This document shows positions 10,201 to 18,128 of a DNA stretch of 64,000 nt, one piece after another. The DNA lies in the NCBI RefSeq assembly GCF_000282055.1, contig NZ_AKJZ01000022.1, forward strand, positions 1 through 64,000, given 5' to 3'. The stretch's first letter is position 1. Every line of letters starts with the position of its first letter. Under the pieces are notes generated by a model. That model saw only the letters and a program-made list of their open reading frames with translations, was not told the DNA's origin and ran no database searches. The position numbers and the translations under genes were made by a program. Origin of the DNA: Flavobacterium sp. CF136. Its GTDB lineage: Bacteria > Bacteroidota > Bacteroidia > Flavobacteriales > Flavobacteriaceae.

Positions 10201-10623
10201 TCCCATTTTTTCGGTCAAATCATTCCATACGTCGGTATAACGCATTACGGTTTTTTTACACGCTTCGTTATATTCTTCGATAGAAATGGTTTTGCCAATA
10301 TCTTCTTTTGTAATTCCAAGTTCTTTCTCGGTACCTAATTCTACAGGTAATCCGTGCGTATCCCAGCCGGCTTTTCTTTTAACCTGAAAACCTTTTTGAG
10401 TTTTATATCTGCAAAAAATATCCTTAATCGCACGTGCCATCACGTGGTGAATTCCCGGTAATCCGTTTGCTGAAGGCGGCCCTTCAAAAAACACATAAGG
10501 CTCTGCACCTTCGCGGGTAGTTACACTCTTTTCAAATATATTTTCTTTCTTCCAAAAATCAAGCACTTCTGACGCTACTGTTGGTAAGTCAAGTCCTTTG
10601 TATTCAGTAAATTTTGTACTCAT
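7222..10623 (-). CDS. ileS: Isoleucyl-tRNA synthetase
   Basis: Charges tRNA-Ile with isoleucine in the cytoplasm. The 1133-residue length is in the range of the long (type 2, eukaryote-like) IleRS class rather than the roughly 930-residue type 1 enzymes. Seen: class I HIGH-type motif GIHHVMARA near residue 58, an editing (CP1) domain with TTTPWTLPSNTAL and GTGVVHTAPTFG, the signature GWDTHGLP near 91-98, a KMSKR loop (NGQKMSKRLGN, about residue 681), and an anticodon-binding domain with WYVRLCRRRFWKG. The start ATG at 10623 follows a short AT-rich leader. The gene heads an operon with the DksA-like gene. The synthetase call is certain; the type 2 label is from length and motif spacing. Confidence 0.97.
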   Translation of the reverse strand: MSTKFTEYKGLDLPTVASEVLDFWKKENIFEKSVTTREGAEPYVFFEGPPSANGLPGIHHVMARAIKDIFCRYKTQKGFQVKRKAGWDTHGLPVELGTEKELGITKEDIGKTISIEEYNEACKKTVMRYTDVWNDLTEKMGYWVDMEDPYVTYKPKYMESVWWLLKQIYDKGLLYKGYTIQPYSPKAGTGLSSHEVNQPGAYRDVTDTTIVAQFKTLPETLPSFLQGFGDIHILAWTTTPWTLPSNTALTVGPKIDYVLVKTFNQYTFEPISVVLAKNLVGKQFGKGFFASEDEANFEKVKNGDKQLPYKILAEAKGADLVGIRYEQLLPYVLPYQNAENAFRVIAGDFVTTEDGTGVVHTAPTFGADDAKVAKEAKPEVPPMLVLDENGTAVPLVDLQGKFTSHMGELAGKYVKNEYYDEGQAPERSVDVEIAIRLKEENKAFKVEKYVHSYPHSWRTDEPLLYYPLDSWFVKVTDVKDRMFDLNETINWKPKSTGEGRFGNWLKNANDWNLSRSRYWGIPLPIWRTEDKKEEVLIGSVEELYNAIEKSIEAGFQKENPFKGFEIGNMSETNYDLIDLHKNVVDQITLVSASGQPMKRESDLIDVWFDSGAMPYAQWHYPFENKDKIDENKDFPANFIAEGVDQTRGWFYTLHAIGTLVFDKVAYKNVVSNGLVLDKNGQKMSKRLGNATDPFETIKEYGPDATRWYMISNANPWDNLKFDLEGIAEVRRKFFGTLYNTYSFFSLYANIDGFKYAEAEIPLNERPEIDQWIISELHTLIKFVDECYEDYEPTKAARAISDFVQENLSNWYVRLCRRRFWKGEYAHDKIAAYQTLYTCLLTISKLSAPIAPFFMDKLYRDLTISTESEKYASVHLAEFPKFVENFVNKTLESKMQKAQTISSLVLSLRKKEMIKVRQPLQKVMIPVLDENQRAEIEAISELVKAEVNVKEIMLLDDASGILVKQIKPNFKALGPRFGKDMGLISKEIQSFSADQINKLDKQGMLDIVIAGNNVTLSLEDVEITSQDIEGWLVANSNGITVALDITITDDLKKEGIARELVNRIQNIRKDSGFEVTDKIKVQIKRSGLLEEAILKNEDYIKSETLTDNLVFTDALENGTEIEFDDIKTTILISK

Positions 10624-10772
10624 TTTATCCTTTTCTTAATCGAGGTGCGAAAGTAAGGAATTTTGAGGAAAATAGATAAAAGATGATAGAAAAAAGAACA
10701 AAACACTACATTTTGTAATTGAAAGGAATACTTTTTAAATTTAGACAGTAACAAACAGGTCTAATTTCAAAT

Positions 10773-10838
10773 AAAAAACTGATTATTTTTAGAATTAACC
10801 TTCAAACAGAGGCATTTACTAAAAACAATCAGTTTTGT
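10773..10838 (-). terminator. Long hairpin, probable terminator of the 10862-12787 gene
   Basis: Two 18-base arms (10775-10792 and 10819-10836) pair with one mismatch around a 26-base loop. On the minus strand the hairpin is followed by a T run (plus-strand A run at 10773-10778); on the plus strand it is followed by another T-rich stretch to 10849. It lies 25 bp after the stop codon at 10862. The rest of the 238-bp gap up to the ileS start holds nothing else I recognise. Confidence 0.6.
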
Positions 10839-10861
10839 TTTATTTTTTTAAATAAGCCGAA

Positions 10862-12787
10862 TTATTTAAACCCTCCAAAATATACTTCTTTCATGAAAAT
10901 TCTATTTCCAAAAACAGGATTTATCTCGATTTTCTCGCGTTGTTCCTGATAAATAGTTTCACCATTAAAATCTTCAATCTCATAATTGATTTTATATGGA
11001 ATTTTCCCTGAATTTAATGCTGCAACCGGGCGATAATCTCCAAAAAGCTTTTTTTCGAAGAAACTCTTGTTTCCATTATCATATTCTGTTTTTTCAGTAG
11101 AAACGATATTGAAATTTTCTTTATCAATAAAAACGTGATAATCTGTTTTAGGAATTGTTCGATTACCTGTACTTAATGTTTTTTCAAAATAATTTAAATG
11201 ATAACATTCTCTTCCTTCGTACATTTCATCTGGCAAAACTTCAAAATTATTCCACAAATCCAATCTTAAATCTGTAAGAAAGTTGATTAAATCTACATTT
11301 TTAGACAAATTACCAAAATCATACGTTGTGAGTTTTGCCCACTTTGCATTTACACCGCTTTCGCGATCATCATGACTCCATGCCTCGGCTCCGTTAACGA
11401 TTTCATAATAGCTTTCAGGCATTTTTTTTCTAAGAAGATAATTGGAGTTCGTTGCCCATTTTTCTTCTGTTTGAGGAAAATTATTTCCTTCAATTTTAAG
11501 TTTCGAAAACAAATGTGCTTTTTCGACTTTCTTTAATGCTTCACTTCCGCCTAAGTTAGCGATTACTTTAGCCAGTAAACTAGCATTTAGCTGATAAGGT
11601 ATCGAATCAAGCAGATTGAATCTTTGCATTTTTGCTTTCTCTATATTTGCCTCTCTTGTTGCTTTTTCAGTTTCCCATTCTGCCTCTTGCTGCGCTATTT
11701 TTTCAAAAAAAGCCAATCTCAATTCTTCTTTTTCTTCCGCAATTTTAACCCCCAATTTTTTAAGCTCAGCAAAACGGGGTGTATGGCTTCTTATTTTTTT
11801 ATCTACAAAATTGGCTTTATTTACTCTATCAATAATTGTAGATCCTCTTGAATCTTGTTTGTCATTTTCAATAAGCAAATTAGCATATTGCAAGGCTTTT
11901 TCTTTATTTTCAAGTAAAAAATAAGTTTCAGCTAAATTGTTGGTTACAATAAAACGAATATCTTCATTTGCCGGAGAAGGCGGATATTTAACCAGCAAAC
12001 TTTCTAAATACTGCAAATGCGGCGTTAGCAATTTCTCGTCTAAACCTTTCTCAAGAGTTACTTTCTCCATCTGAGCTGTAATTTCTGTCTCGAAAGCAAG
12101 CATTTGTGCGTATTCTGAATGCCCTTTAGAAGTTACAAATTCAAATTTTTCTTTTGATATATCAGTTGAATATCCAAATTTATAATTTATAAAATCCTGA
12201 ATCCTGATTGCTGCATTATAAATAACATTATCAAACCCAAGTCCCACAGCACTATAATCTCCGCTATTAGTAGCTATTTTTATCTTTTTGTCATGTTCTG
12301 AGGCCGCCATTTTTACAGCAGCCAAACTATTCCCAACACTTACTGAATAGGATTCCGAACCTCCGAAATCTTTAGTCAATAAAATTTTATCTCCATATCT
12401 AACATCCAGTTTTACACTCGACAAATAGTTAGGACGCGCGCTATAAGTCCATCTATTTTCTTTCTTATTATATGAACTATCTATTTGGGTATCTATATAT
12501 CTGGGTCTTGCGTAGGTTAAATAAAACTTAAGTTTACCGTTTACCGGATCTTTTATATATCCATCAATATTAAAAAAATGCTTTTTTAAATTCGTTTCTT
12601 CTTCTGTCAGCGCTTTATCCAATTGGTAAAAAGCAGTTTGAGTTAATGCATTATCAAGAAGCTGAAATTCAGGATATCTAATTACCGGAATTTTAAATTT
12701 CTTTGTTTTTGAATTTATTTTTTCCTGTGCCTGAATTGAGGTAATTACAAGCAGAACAATAAAGAGTAAAGTTTTTTTCATAGGCAA
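10862..12787 (-). CDS. Secreted protein of unknown function, 641 residues
   Basis: I do not recognise a named family. A Sec signal peptide (MKKTLLFIVLLVITSIQAQ) starts at a second Met two codons in, so translation may start at 12781 rather than 12787. Residues about 60-200 are mixed alpha/beta with charged loops; residues about 215-400 are helical with TPR-like features (AETYFLLENKEKALQYANLL) and a charged helix rich in Glu, Lys and Ala. The last 220 residues look like an antiparallel beta domain resembling LolA/outer-membrane-lipoprotein-sorting folds (EGRECYHLNYFEKTL, DYHVFIDKENFNIVS). It is separated from the upstream propeller gene by a terminator but lies in the same direction, so the pair may be functionally linked. 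Periplasmic or surface location is inferred. Confidence 0.7.
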   Translation of the reverse strand: MPMKKTLLFIVLLVITSIQAQEKINSKTKKFKIPVIRYPEFQLLDNALTQTAFYQLDKALTEEETNLKKHFFNIDGYIKDPVNGKLKFYLTYARPRYIDTQIDSSYNKKENRWTYSARPNYLSSVKLDVRYGDKILLTKDFGGSESYSVSVGNSLAAVKMAASEHDKKIKIATNSGDYSAVGLGFDNVIYNAAIRIQDFINYKFGYSTDISKEKFEFVTSKGHSEYAQMLAFETEITAQMEKVTLEKGLDEKLLTPHLQYLESLLVKYPPSPANEDIRFIVTNNLAETYFLLENKEKALQYANLLIENDKQDSRGSTIIDRVNKANFVDKKIRSHTPRFAELKKLGVKIAEEKEELRLAFFEKIAQQEAEWETEKATREANIEKAKMQRFNLLDSIPYQLNASLLAKVIANLGGSEALKKVEKAHLFSKLKIEGNNFPQTEEKWATNSNYLLRKKMPESYYEIVNGAEAWSHDDRESGVNAKWAKLTTYDFGNLSKNVDLINFLTDLRLDLWNNFEVLPDEMYEGRECYHLNYFEKTLSTGNRTIPKTDYHVFIDKENFNIVSTEKTEYDNGNKSFFEKKLFGDYRPVAALNSGKIPYKINYEIEDFNGETIYQEQREKIEINPVFGNRIFMKEVYFGGFK

Positions 12788-12818
12788 AAAAAAGCCATCA
12801 GAAGTAAATCCTGATGGC
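12786..12818 (-). terminator. Rho-independent terminator after the propeller gene
   Basis: GCCATCAG (12794-12801) pairs with CTGATGGC (12811-12818), followed on the minus strand by eight T. The T tract ends just before the start codons of the next gene (12787/12781), so terminator and leader overlap. Confidence 0.8.
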
Positions 12819-12835
12819 CTCTCTGTTATTTATTA

Positions 12836-14728
12836 TTATTTCTTATTGAAAATCTGAATAGACTTGTCAGACACATAAAAAATGTTTTGTGTCGCAGGAT
12901 CTATTTCATAAAGCGGTTTGTTGTTATTGAAAATAATTTTATCAACTTCAACTCCGTCAGCTTTACTTACTTTAACTAATATTTTTTCTCCTGTATCTGC
13001 TTTTGCAAAAATATAAGAGTAATCTCTGTTTTGTTTCATTGCATTAAAACGAGAATTAAACTTAGCCGCAACCAGATCTAAAGCTGCAGAACCTGCTGCC
13101 ATATCTCTGGATTGTTTCATTTTTGATGAATTCTCTTCTCTAACAACAGCAGATCTCATGTTTCCGTTAGAATCACGGTATGTCATTGTTAACTCAGTAC
13201 CTTGTACAGCACTTACTGCAGAACCAATTCCTAAACCAATAGATCCGGCAATTGCAGCACTTTTAATCAAACGCCTTGTTCCTTCACCTGGTTGTGTATA
13301 TACGTGGTGGTATTTTACAGTTCCGTCTAAATTAACACCCATTACCTCAACAGGTCCTGAAAGAACAACTCCCCAAGGAAATAATTCGATGCTGTTTAAT
13401 TCTTTCTCTTTTTTGATGTTTACTTTAGCAAACGGCTCTGGCTTATCGTTTATACTTGGATCAAATTTGTATAATTTTTCGTCATTATATACTAAATAAG
13501 AATTTGTTGCTTCGTCGTAAGTTGGTAAAACCGGACGATTTTTATCAAAATTAATATTACGTTTCCAAAGTTTAACTCCGGTTTTGTAGTCTACCATGTT
13601 TCCGTAAGTACCTGTAAGATACATCACTTTTTCACCAACTTTTCCTAAATAATAAATCGGGTCTTCTTTGTCATCAGAAATTTCAATGAATTTTTTCCAA
13701 AGTTTTTCTCCGTCTTTATTAATTAACATCATTTCATTTTCAGCTACGTACAAGAAATCCTGATCGATAGGAATAACTCTTTTCAAACCGTCTCCACGAG
13801 CATCTTTTTTCCAGATTTTTTCTCCTGTTTTTAAATCAAAAAAGTTAAAACCACTGTTGTGAGCCACTAATAATTTTGTTCCCCAATCTTCTAAATAAAT
13901 AACCTGTTTTGTTTTGATAGATTCTTTCCAGATACTTTTTCCGTCATCTGTACTCAAAACATTTAAATATTGTTTGTTTGAAAATAAACCTGCAGCGTTC
14001 ACTACAACAATATTTTTATCATTTTGTGTTTCATAGAACTTTGTATATTCTTCTGCTGCTTTCCAGTTTAATTTTCCAGTTTCTTTATCAAAAGAATATA
14101 AATTACCGTAAAGTAAATAGTAAACAGTATTTCCGTTAATCTTAGCTTTATTCGTATTAGCTGATAATTTCAAAGAAAAACTAATCATTGCTTTTGCTTT
14201 GTCAACAGTTGTAGTCCATTTAAGTTCTCCTGTTGTCATATCTAGTAAGGCGATGGCCATATCTCCTTCTTTTTTCAAAGTAAGAAGATATTCATTTGTT
14301 TCAGGAATAAAATCTGATTGAAATACAAAGAAAGATTCTTTAGAAGAATTGTAAACTACTTTACCTGTATCAGTATTGATAATTAAATATTTTGAATTGA
14401 TATAAGCTTCAACATAAGGACTTCCCGAAACGGTTGTTAAATCTCTTTTCTCTTTGAACATGTTTCCAAAATCAGGATCTGTTAATATGTCTTTAGAAGT
14501 AATTGTTCCAAAATCTTCTTTAGTTAAAGTCCAGACAATTTTTTTTGTTTCAGGATCTAAACCTTTTATAGTTCCGCCTTCTTTAAAAACAATGACTCCT
14601 GTAATTTCGTTTTGTACTAAATCCTGCACACTGTTCTCAGTAGTAACGATTTCGTCATATTTCCTTTGAGAAATAGCAGAAGCACTGACTAATAAGAGTA
14701 AAATAATCGAAAAAGTAATTCTCTTCAT
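12836..14728 (-). CDS. Secreted PQQ-type beta-propeller repeat protein
   Basis: A 630-residue exported protein with a signal peptide (MKRITFSIILLLLVSASAIS). Residues about 45-430 contain repeated blades with the pattern D..TG..(L/I)W, for example DMTTGELKWTT, DKETGKLNWKA, DLKTGEKIWKK and DYKTGVKLWKR, the hallmark of PQQ-like/BamB-type eight-bladed propellers. The C-terminal third has a Gly-rich hydrophobic stretch (AAIAGSIGLGIGSAVSAVQG), then a further blade-like repeat (YEIDPATQNIFYVSDKS). PQQ-dependent catalysis is unlikely, as I see no dehydrogenase active-site pattern; a scaffold role is more plausible. The next gene downstream is the unknown secreted protein, beyond a terminator. The substrate is unknown. 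Confidence 0.8.
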   Translation of the reverse strand: MKRITFSIILLLLVSASAISQRKYDEIVTTENSVQDLVQNEITGVIVFKEGGTIKGLDPETKKIVWTLTKEDFGTITSKDILTDPDFGNMFKEKRDLTTVSGSPYVEAYINSKYLIINTDTGKVVYNSSKESFFVFQSDFIPETNEYLLTLKKEGDMAIALLDMTTGELKWTTTVDKAKAMISFSLKLSANTNKAKINGNTVYYLLYGNLYSFDKETGKLNWKAAEEYTKFYETQNDKNIVVVNAAGLFSNKQYLNVLSTDDGKSIWKESIKTKQVIYLEDWGTKLLVAHNSGFNFFDLKTGEKIWKKDARGDGLKRVIPIDQDFLYVAENEMMLINKDGEKLWKKFIEISDDKEDPIYYLGKVGEKVMYLTGTYGNMVDYKTGVKLWKRNINFDKNRPVLPTYDEATNSYLVYNDEKLYKFDPSINDKPEPFAKVNIKKEKELNSIELFPWGVVLSGPVEVMGVNLDGTVKYHHVYTQPGEGTRRLIKSAAIAGSIGLGIGSAVSAVQGTELTMTYRDSNGNMRSAVVREENSSKMKQSRDMAAGSAALDLVAAKFNSRFNAMKQNRDYSYIFAKADTGEKILVKVSKADGVEVDKIIFNNNKPLYEIDPATQNIFYVSDKSIQIFNKK

Positions 14729-14857
14729 AGTAATCTTTTTTTTAATTAATAAATTGTAAGTATTTGGGTTACATTTGTGAAGTCAAATCAAAGAATTAAA
14801 TTTATTAGGTCCTTAATAAAAAATCACTCCGCAAATATATAAAAATAGGCTTCTATT

Positions 14858-15571
14858 TTAAGAAAATATTTCCCTCAAAACTTCCAGTGATTTTGGCTTT
14901 TTAAAACCATCCAAATGAAAACTATAATAGTCAATTAAGATCTTTAGCAATATTTGTCTTTCAATAACATGAAAAACTTTTTGAACATTATCAAATTTTA
15001 AATCAATCAGTTTTTTTAATAAATTGGTTTCATGTTCAGTCAACGAACCCAAACCATGGAAAAGTGTAAAAACACCATCATTCATTTCAAAAAATGGTAA
15101 ATTGATTTCTGAAACATCCGGATAAAATCCTAAATATTTGGTAGTTTCTAAAAGTAGTATTAAGTGAAAATTAGAAATCTCATCATGATTATCCAACCAA
15201 GTCAGGGCAGTTTCGAGAAAAACAAAAAGAGATTCGTTTTTCTCTTCTTCCTGAATGGAATAATGGAGCATTTCGGACAGAAACATGACCATCGTACTTT
15301 TCACAAGATCAGTATGTATGCTTTGGAAAGGAACTGCTGTTTTTATTTCTTTGAAATTTTCCAGGGTTCCTTTATTTTTATGAACCGCTTCGATTTCTAG
15401 AATTGACAAGGGCTGAAAGTAAGCAATTTTTTGACTGGCTTTCCGATTAGAAAAAGCATCACGTACAAAGTAGGATTTCAGACCATTTGAAAGTGTAAAA
15501 CATTTAACGATCAGGCTTTTTTCCTGAAATTTTAATGATGAAATTACAATTGCTTTAGTTTTGATCAGCAA
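14858..15571 (-). CDS. recO: DNA repair protein RecO
   Basis: RecFOR-pathway recombination mediator that binds single-stranded DNA and RecR and loads RecA. The 237 residues show the N-terminal OB-fold signature KTKAIVISSLKFQEKSLIVK, then an all-helical domain; zinc-finger cysteines of some RecO proteins are absent, as is common in Bacteroidota. The start appears to be TTG at 15571 (TTG CTG ATC AAA), since homology-like sequence begins at residue 2 and I see no in-frame ATG upstream before the preceding gene. It lies just downstream of the PorZ-like gene on the same strand, with a 62-bp gap, so cotranscription is likely. Confidence 0.9.
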   Translation of the reverse strand: MLIKTKAIVISSLKFQEKSLIVKCFTLSNGLKSYFVRDAFSNRKASQKIAYFQPLSILEIEAVHKNKGTLENFKEIKTAVPFQSIHTDLVKSTMVMFLSEMLHYSIQEEEKNESLFVFLETALTWLDNHDEISNFHLILLLETTKYLGFYPDVSEINLPFFEMNDGVFTLFHGLGSLTEHETNLLKKLIDLKFDNVQKVFHVIERQILLKILIDYYSFHLDGFKKPKSLEVLREIFS

Positions 15572-15633
15572 AATTATATTGTTAGATTGTTAAACTTCTT
15601 ACCGAATGTAATTTGAATATGAATAGCCAAAAA

Positions 15634-17916
15634 CTAACGAATTATCATTACTTTTTTAACTTTCGTCTCACTTCCATCTTGTGCTGAAATGAAAATCATA
15701 TATACGCCTGAAGCTACCTTATATTTACCGAAAGCGGTAGTATCCCATTCTATTGTCCCACCTTCTGATGTCGTTTCATAAACTAAATTCCCTTCTATAT
15801 CAGCAATTTTTACATTAGCTTTATCAATCAATCCGGCAATTTTTACAGTTCCCGAATAAGCAGGGCGTACCGGATTTGGATAAACATATACATTGTTCAG
15901 ATTTTCATTTGCTTCTGTAGCAGTTCCTTTAAAAGAAATCATTCCTTTATTGGTTGCAATAAAAACCTCCCCCGTAGTAGCATTAATTTTAATATCATTT
16001 ATAATATTACTTGGAAGTGGCGAATTGTTTATAGTAAAATGATATTTTGTTTCCTGTCCATTTGATGAAACCATAAAAACTCCAGAATCAACAGTTCCAA
16101 TCCATTTATTATTAGCTCCATCAACTACAATTGAAGTAATAAATTGCTCATATAATAATTCCTGTGCTAAATTATCTTCGATTATAATAATCGGATTCGT
16201 TTTTAGCTGCGTATCCGATTGAAAACTTCCGGTATTTGATAAAACACGAAGACCTTTTGTTGTCCCTATCCAGAGCTGGCTTTTAGTATCTATTGCCAGG
16301 GCTCTCACATCATAAATTGGTAAATTCCCTGTATCAGTTCCCATGGTTATTTTTTTATATGTATTTGATGCTTCATTAAAACCAATAACTCCATTCCTAT
16401 TATTTGCTATCCATTTTGTATTATTTTTATCAATAACGATATCCGCATAACTGGTATTTTCAGCATCTTCAAGAATATTAACCATAGAATAACTTTGCCA
16501 TTCTCCATTAGTTTTTAAAACTTTCAATCCGTTTTTAACCATTGTATTGGTTATCCAAAGATTTCCTGTTTTATCAAACGCAGTTCCGTTTATACGAACA
16601 TCAATATAATTAGGTCCGAGAAATGTTAACGTTTCCAAGCCACTATTTTTCTCGTTATACAAAATAGACGGAATATCATTTTCAATTTTCAACAATCCGG
16701 AAAAAAAAGAACTGGCATAAACCTGATTTTCATTGTTTGGATTTACTATAATTCGAGTTATTGATTTAGCATCGAAAACTTCTGAGTACGGAATATTAAG
16801 CCATCCCGATGAGCTATATTTACTAATTCCATAACTATCTAAAGGATACGGATTGTAAGATGAATTATAATCCCCATAAACTACCCAGGTTTGATTTGAA
16901 GCCGCATCTATTGAAAAAATATTATTTCTTAAAGGTCCACTTGGTGTATTATTCTCAAAAACACCAGTATTTAACAGAGAAGAACTAAACAAACCATTTC
17001 CTTTGGTACCTATATAGATTACATCATCAATAGCCGTGGTACAAGTAAAGCTTAAGCTATTATCTAAAACCTGAGTATTACTAATTTGACGACTCAAAAC
17101 CATTTTGTTATTATAAACAAAAACTGCACTTGGTGTTGTAATAAATAAATTATGATTCTTGGCCCGCATATCTATAGAAGATTGAGGAAGTTGAAAAAAC
17201 CCAACAAAAACACTTGAATTATAACGATGAATATATCCAGCCGAATTAATCGCAATAAGTTCTGAATCTAAAGTTTCTATACTTGACCAATCACCTGTAT
17301 TTACGACAGACCATTGATTATAATCAACCAAATTTACATTGGTAATGACTGCTTTTCTTATTCCGTTTGAAGTGGCGGCATAAATAAAACCGCTAAAGAA
17401 AGTAGTTTGTTTTACACTAATTTCGGCTCCGGCATCACCAATAAAATAAGTATCTCCAAATTGTGAAGTGGTTAAATTAAACTGAACAATTCCGAAATCA
17501 CAGGAAACATAAATCAATCCATTATATTCCATAAAATGATTTATTTTTTTTAGATTAGACGGCAATTGCTTATTGATAATATCTACAACTTTCAACATAC
17601 TGCCATCCTTTTCATTTATCACAATCATTAAACCATTTTCATATCCTACCAAAGTTTTTTTAGAGGCTTCACTATAATATATTGTGGATATTGTTTGTCC
17701 TGATAGCCCATCAACAGTTGTTGTAGTTTTGATAATGTTTGTAGTCGAATTTTTAGAAAACAGGGCATTTTCAGATGCAGCAAATACAGTATTTGAAGCT
17801 TCAGAGACATCTTTGATTTCGTTATATGAAAAATAGCCCTGCCAGGACAATTTATTTTGCGAAAAACTGTTTTGAAAAATTATTAAAAATAAAATGTATA
17901 AAAAACTTTTTTTCAT
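15634..17916 (-). CDS. porZ: PorZ-like T9SS two-propeller protein with type A sorting domain
   Basis: A 760-residue exported protein with signal peptide (MKKSFLYILFLIIFQNSFS). Residues about 20-670 hold repeated beta-propeller blades (GTKGNGLFSSSLL, NRNGVIGFNEA, IGTTKGLRVLS, IGTVDSGVFMVSS, IATNKGMISF). Residues about 675-760 form a C-terminal sorting-type domain starting NVYVYPNPVRP and ending KKVMIIR, typical of the type IX secretion system. Length and two-propeller-plus-CTD layout match PorZ, the surface component that in Porphyromonas delivers anionic LPS to the sortase PorU. Alternatively it may be an ordinary T9SS cargo with two-component-regulator propeller repeats. It lies directly upstream of recO on the same strand. 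The sorting domain is seen; the PorZ identity is inferred. Confidence 0.72.
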   Translation of the reverse strand: MKKSFLYILFLIIFQNSFSQNKLSWQGYFSYNEIKDVSEASNTVFAASENALFSKNSTTNIIKTTTTVDGLSGQTISTIYYSEASKKTLVGYENGLMIVINEKDGSMLKVVDIINKQLPSNLKKINHFMEYNGLIYVSCDFGIVQFNLTTSQFGDTYFIGDAGAEISVKQTTFFSGFIYAATSNGIRKAVITNVNLVDYNQWSVVNTGDWSSIETLDSELIAINSAGYIHRYNSSVFVGFFQLPQSSIDMRAKNHNLFITTPSAVFVYNNKMVLSRQISNTQVLDNSLSFTCTTAIDDVIYIGTKGNGLFSSSLLNTGVFENNTPSGPLRNNIFSIDAASNQTWVVYGDYNSSYNPYPLDSYGISKYSSSGWLNIPYSEVFDAKSITRIIVNPNNENQVYASSFFSGLLKIENDIPSILYNEKNSGLETLTFLGPNYIDVRINGTAFDKTGNLWITNTMVKNGLKVLKTNGEWQSYSMVNILEDAENTSYADIVIDKNNTKWIANNRNGVIGFNEASNTYKKITMGTDTGNLPIYDVRALAIDTKSQLWIGTTKGLRVLSNTGSFQSDTQLKTNPIIIIEDNLAQELLYEQFITSIVVDGANNKWIGTVDSGVFMVSSNGQETKYHFTINNSPLPSNIINDIKINATTGEVFIATNKGMISFKGTATEANENLNNVYVYPNPVRPAYSGTVKIAGLIDKANVKIADIEGNLVYETTSEGGTIEWDTTAFGKYKVASGVYMIFISAQDGSETKVKKVMIIR

Positions 17917-18063
17917 TATTTAGAAGATTCAGATTCACAAATATAATACAAACGAAAGTATTTGAATTTTGTTCTGCAAAAAATTAAAGTTCTTTTCAAA
18001 ATCTAAAATTTAAACTAAGCATTTAAAGAAACTATCATCTAAACTCCTGAATAAAAAACAAAT

Positions 18064-18112
18064 AAAAATGCCTTCGATTCTATTCCAAAAAAGAATGAAT
18101 GAAGGCATTTTT
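18064..18112 (-). terminator. Rho-independent terminator of gdhA
   Basis: AAAATGCCTTC (18065-18075) pairs with GAAGGCATTTT (18101-18111), with partial pairing extending into the loop; a minus-strand T run follows. It lies about 15 bp after the gdhA stop codon. Confidence 0.8.
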
Positions 18113-18128
18113 AAATTTATAGTAAAAT

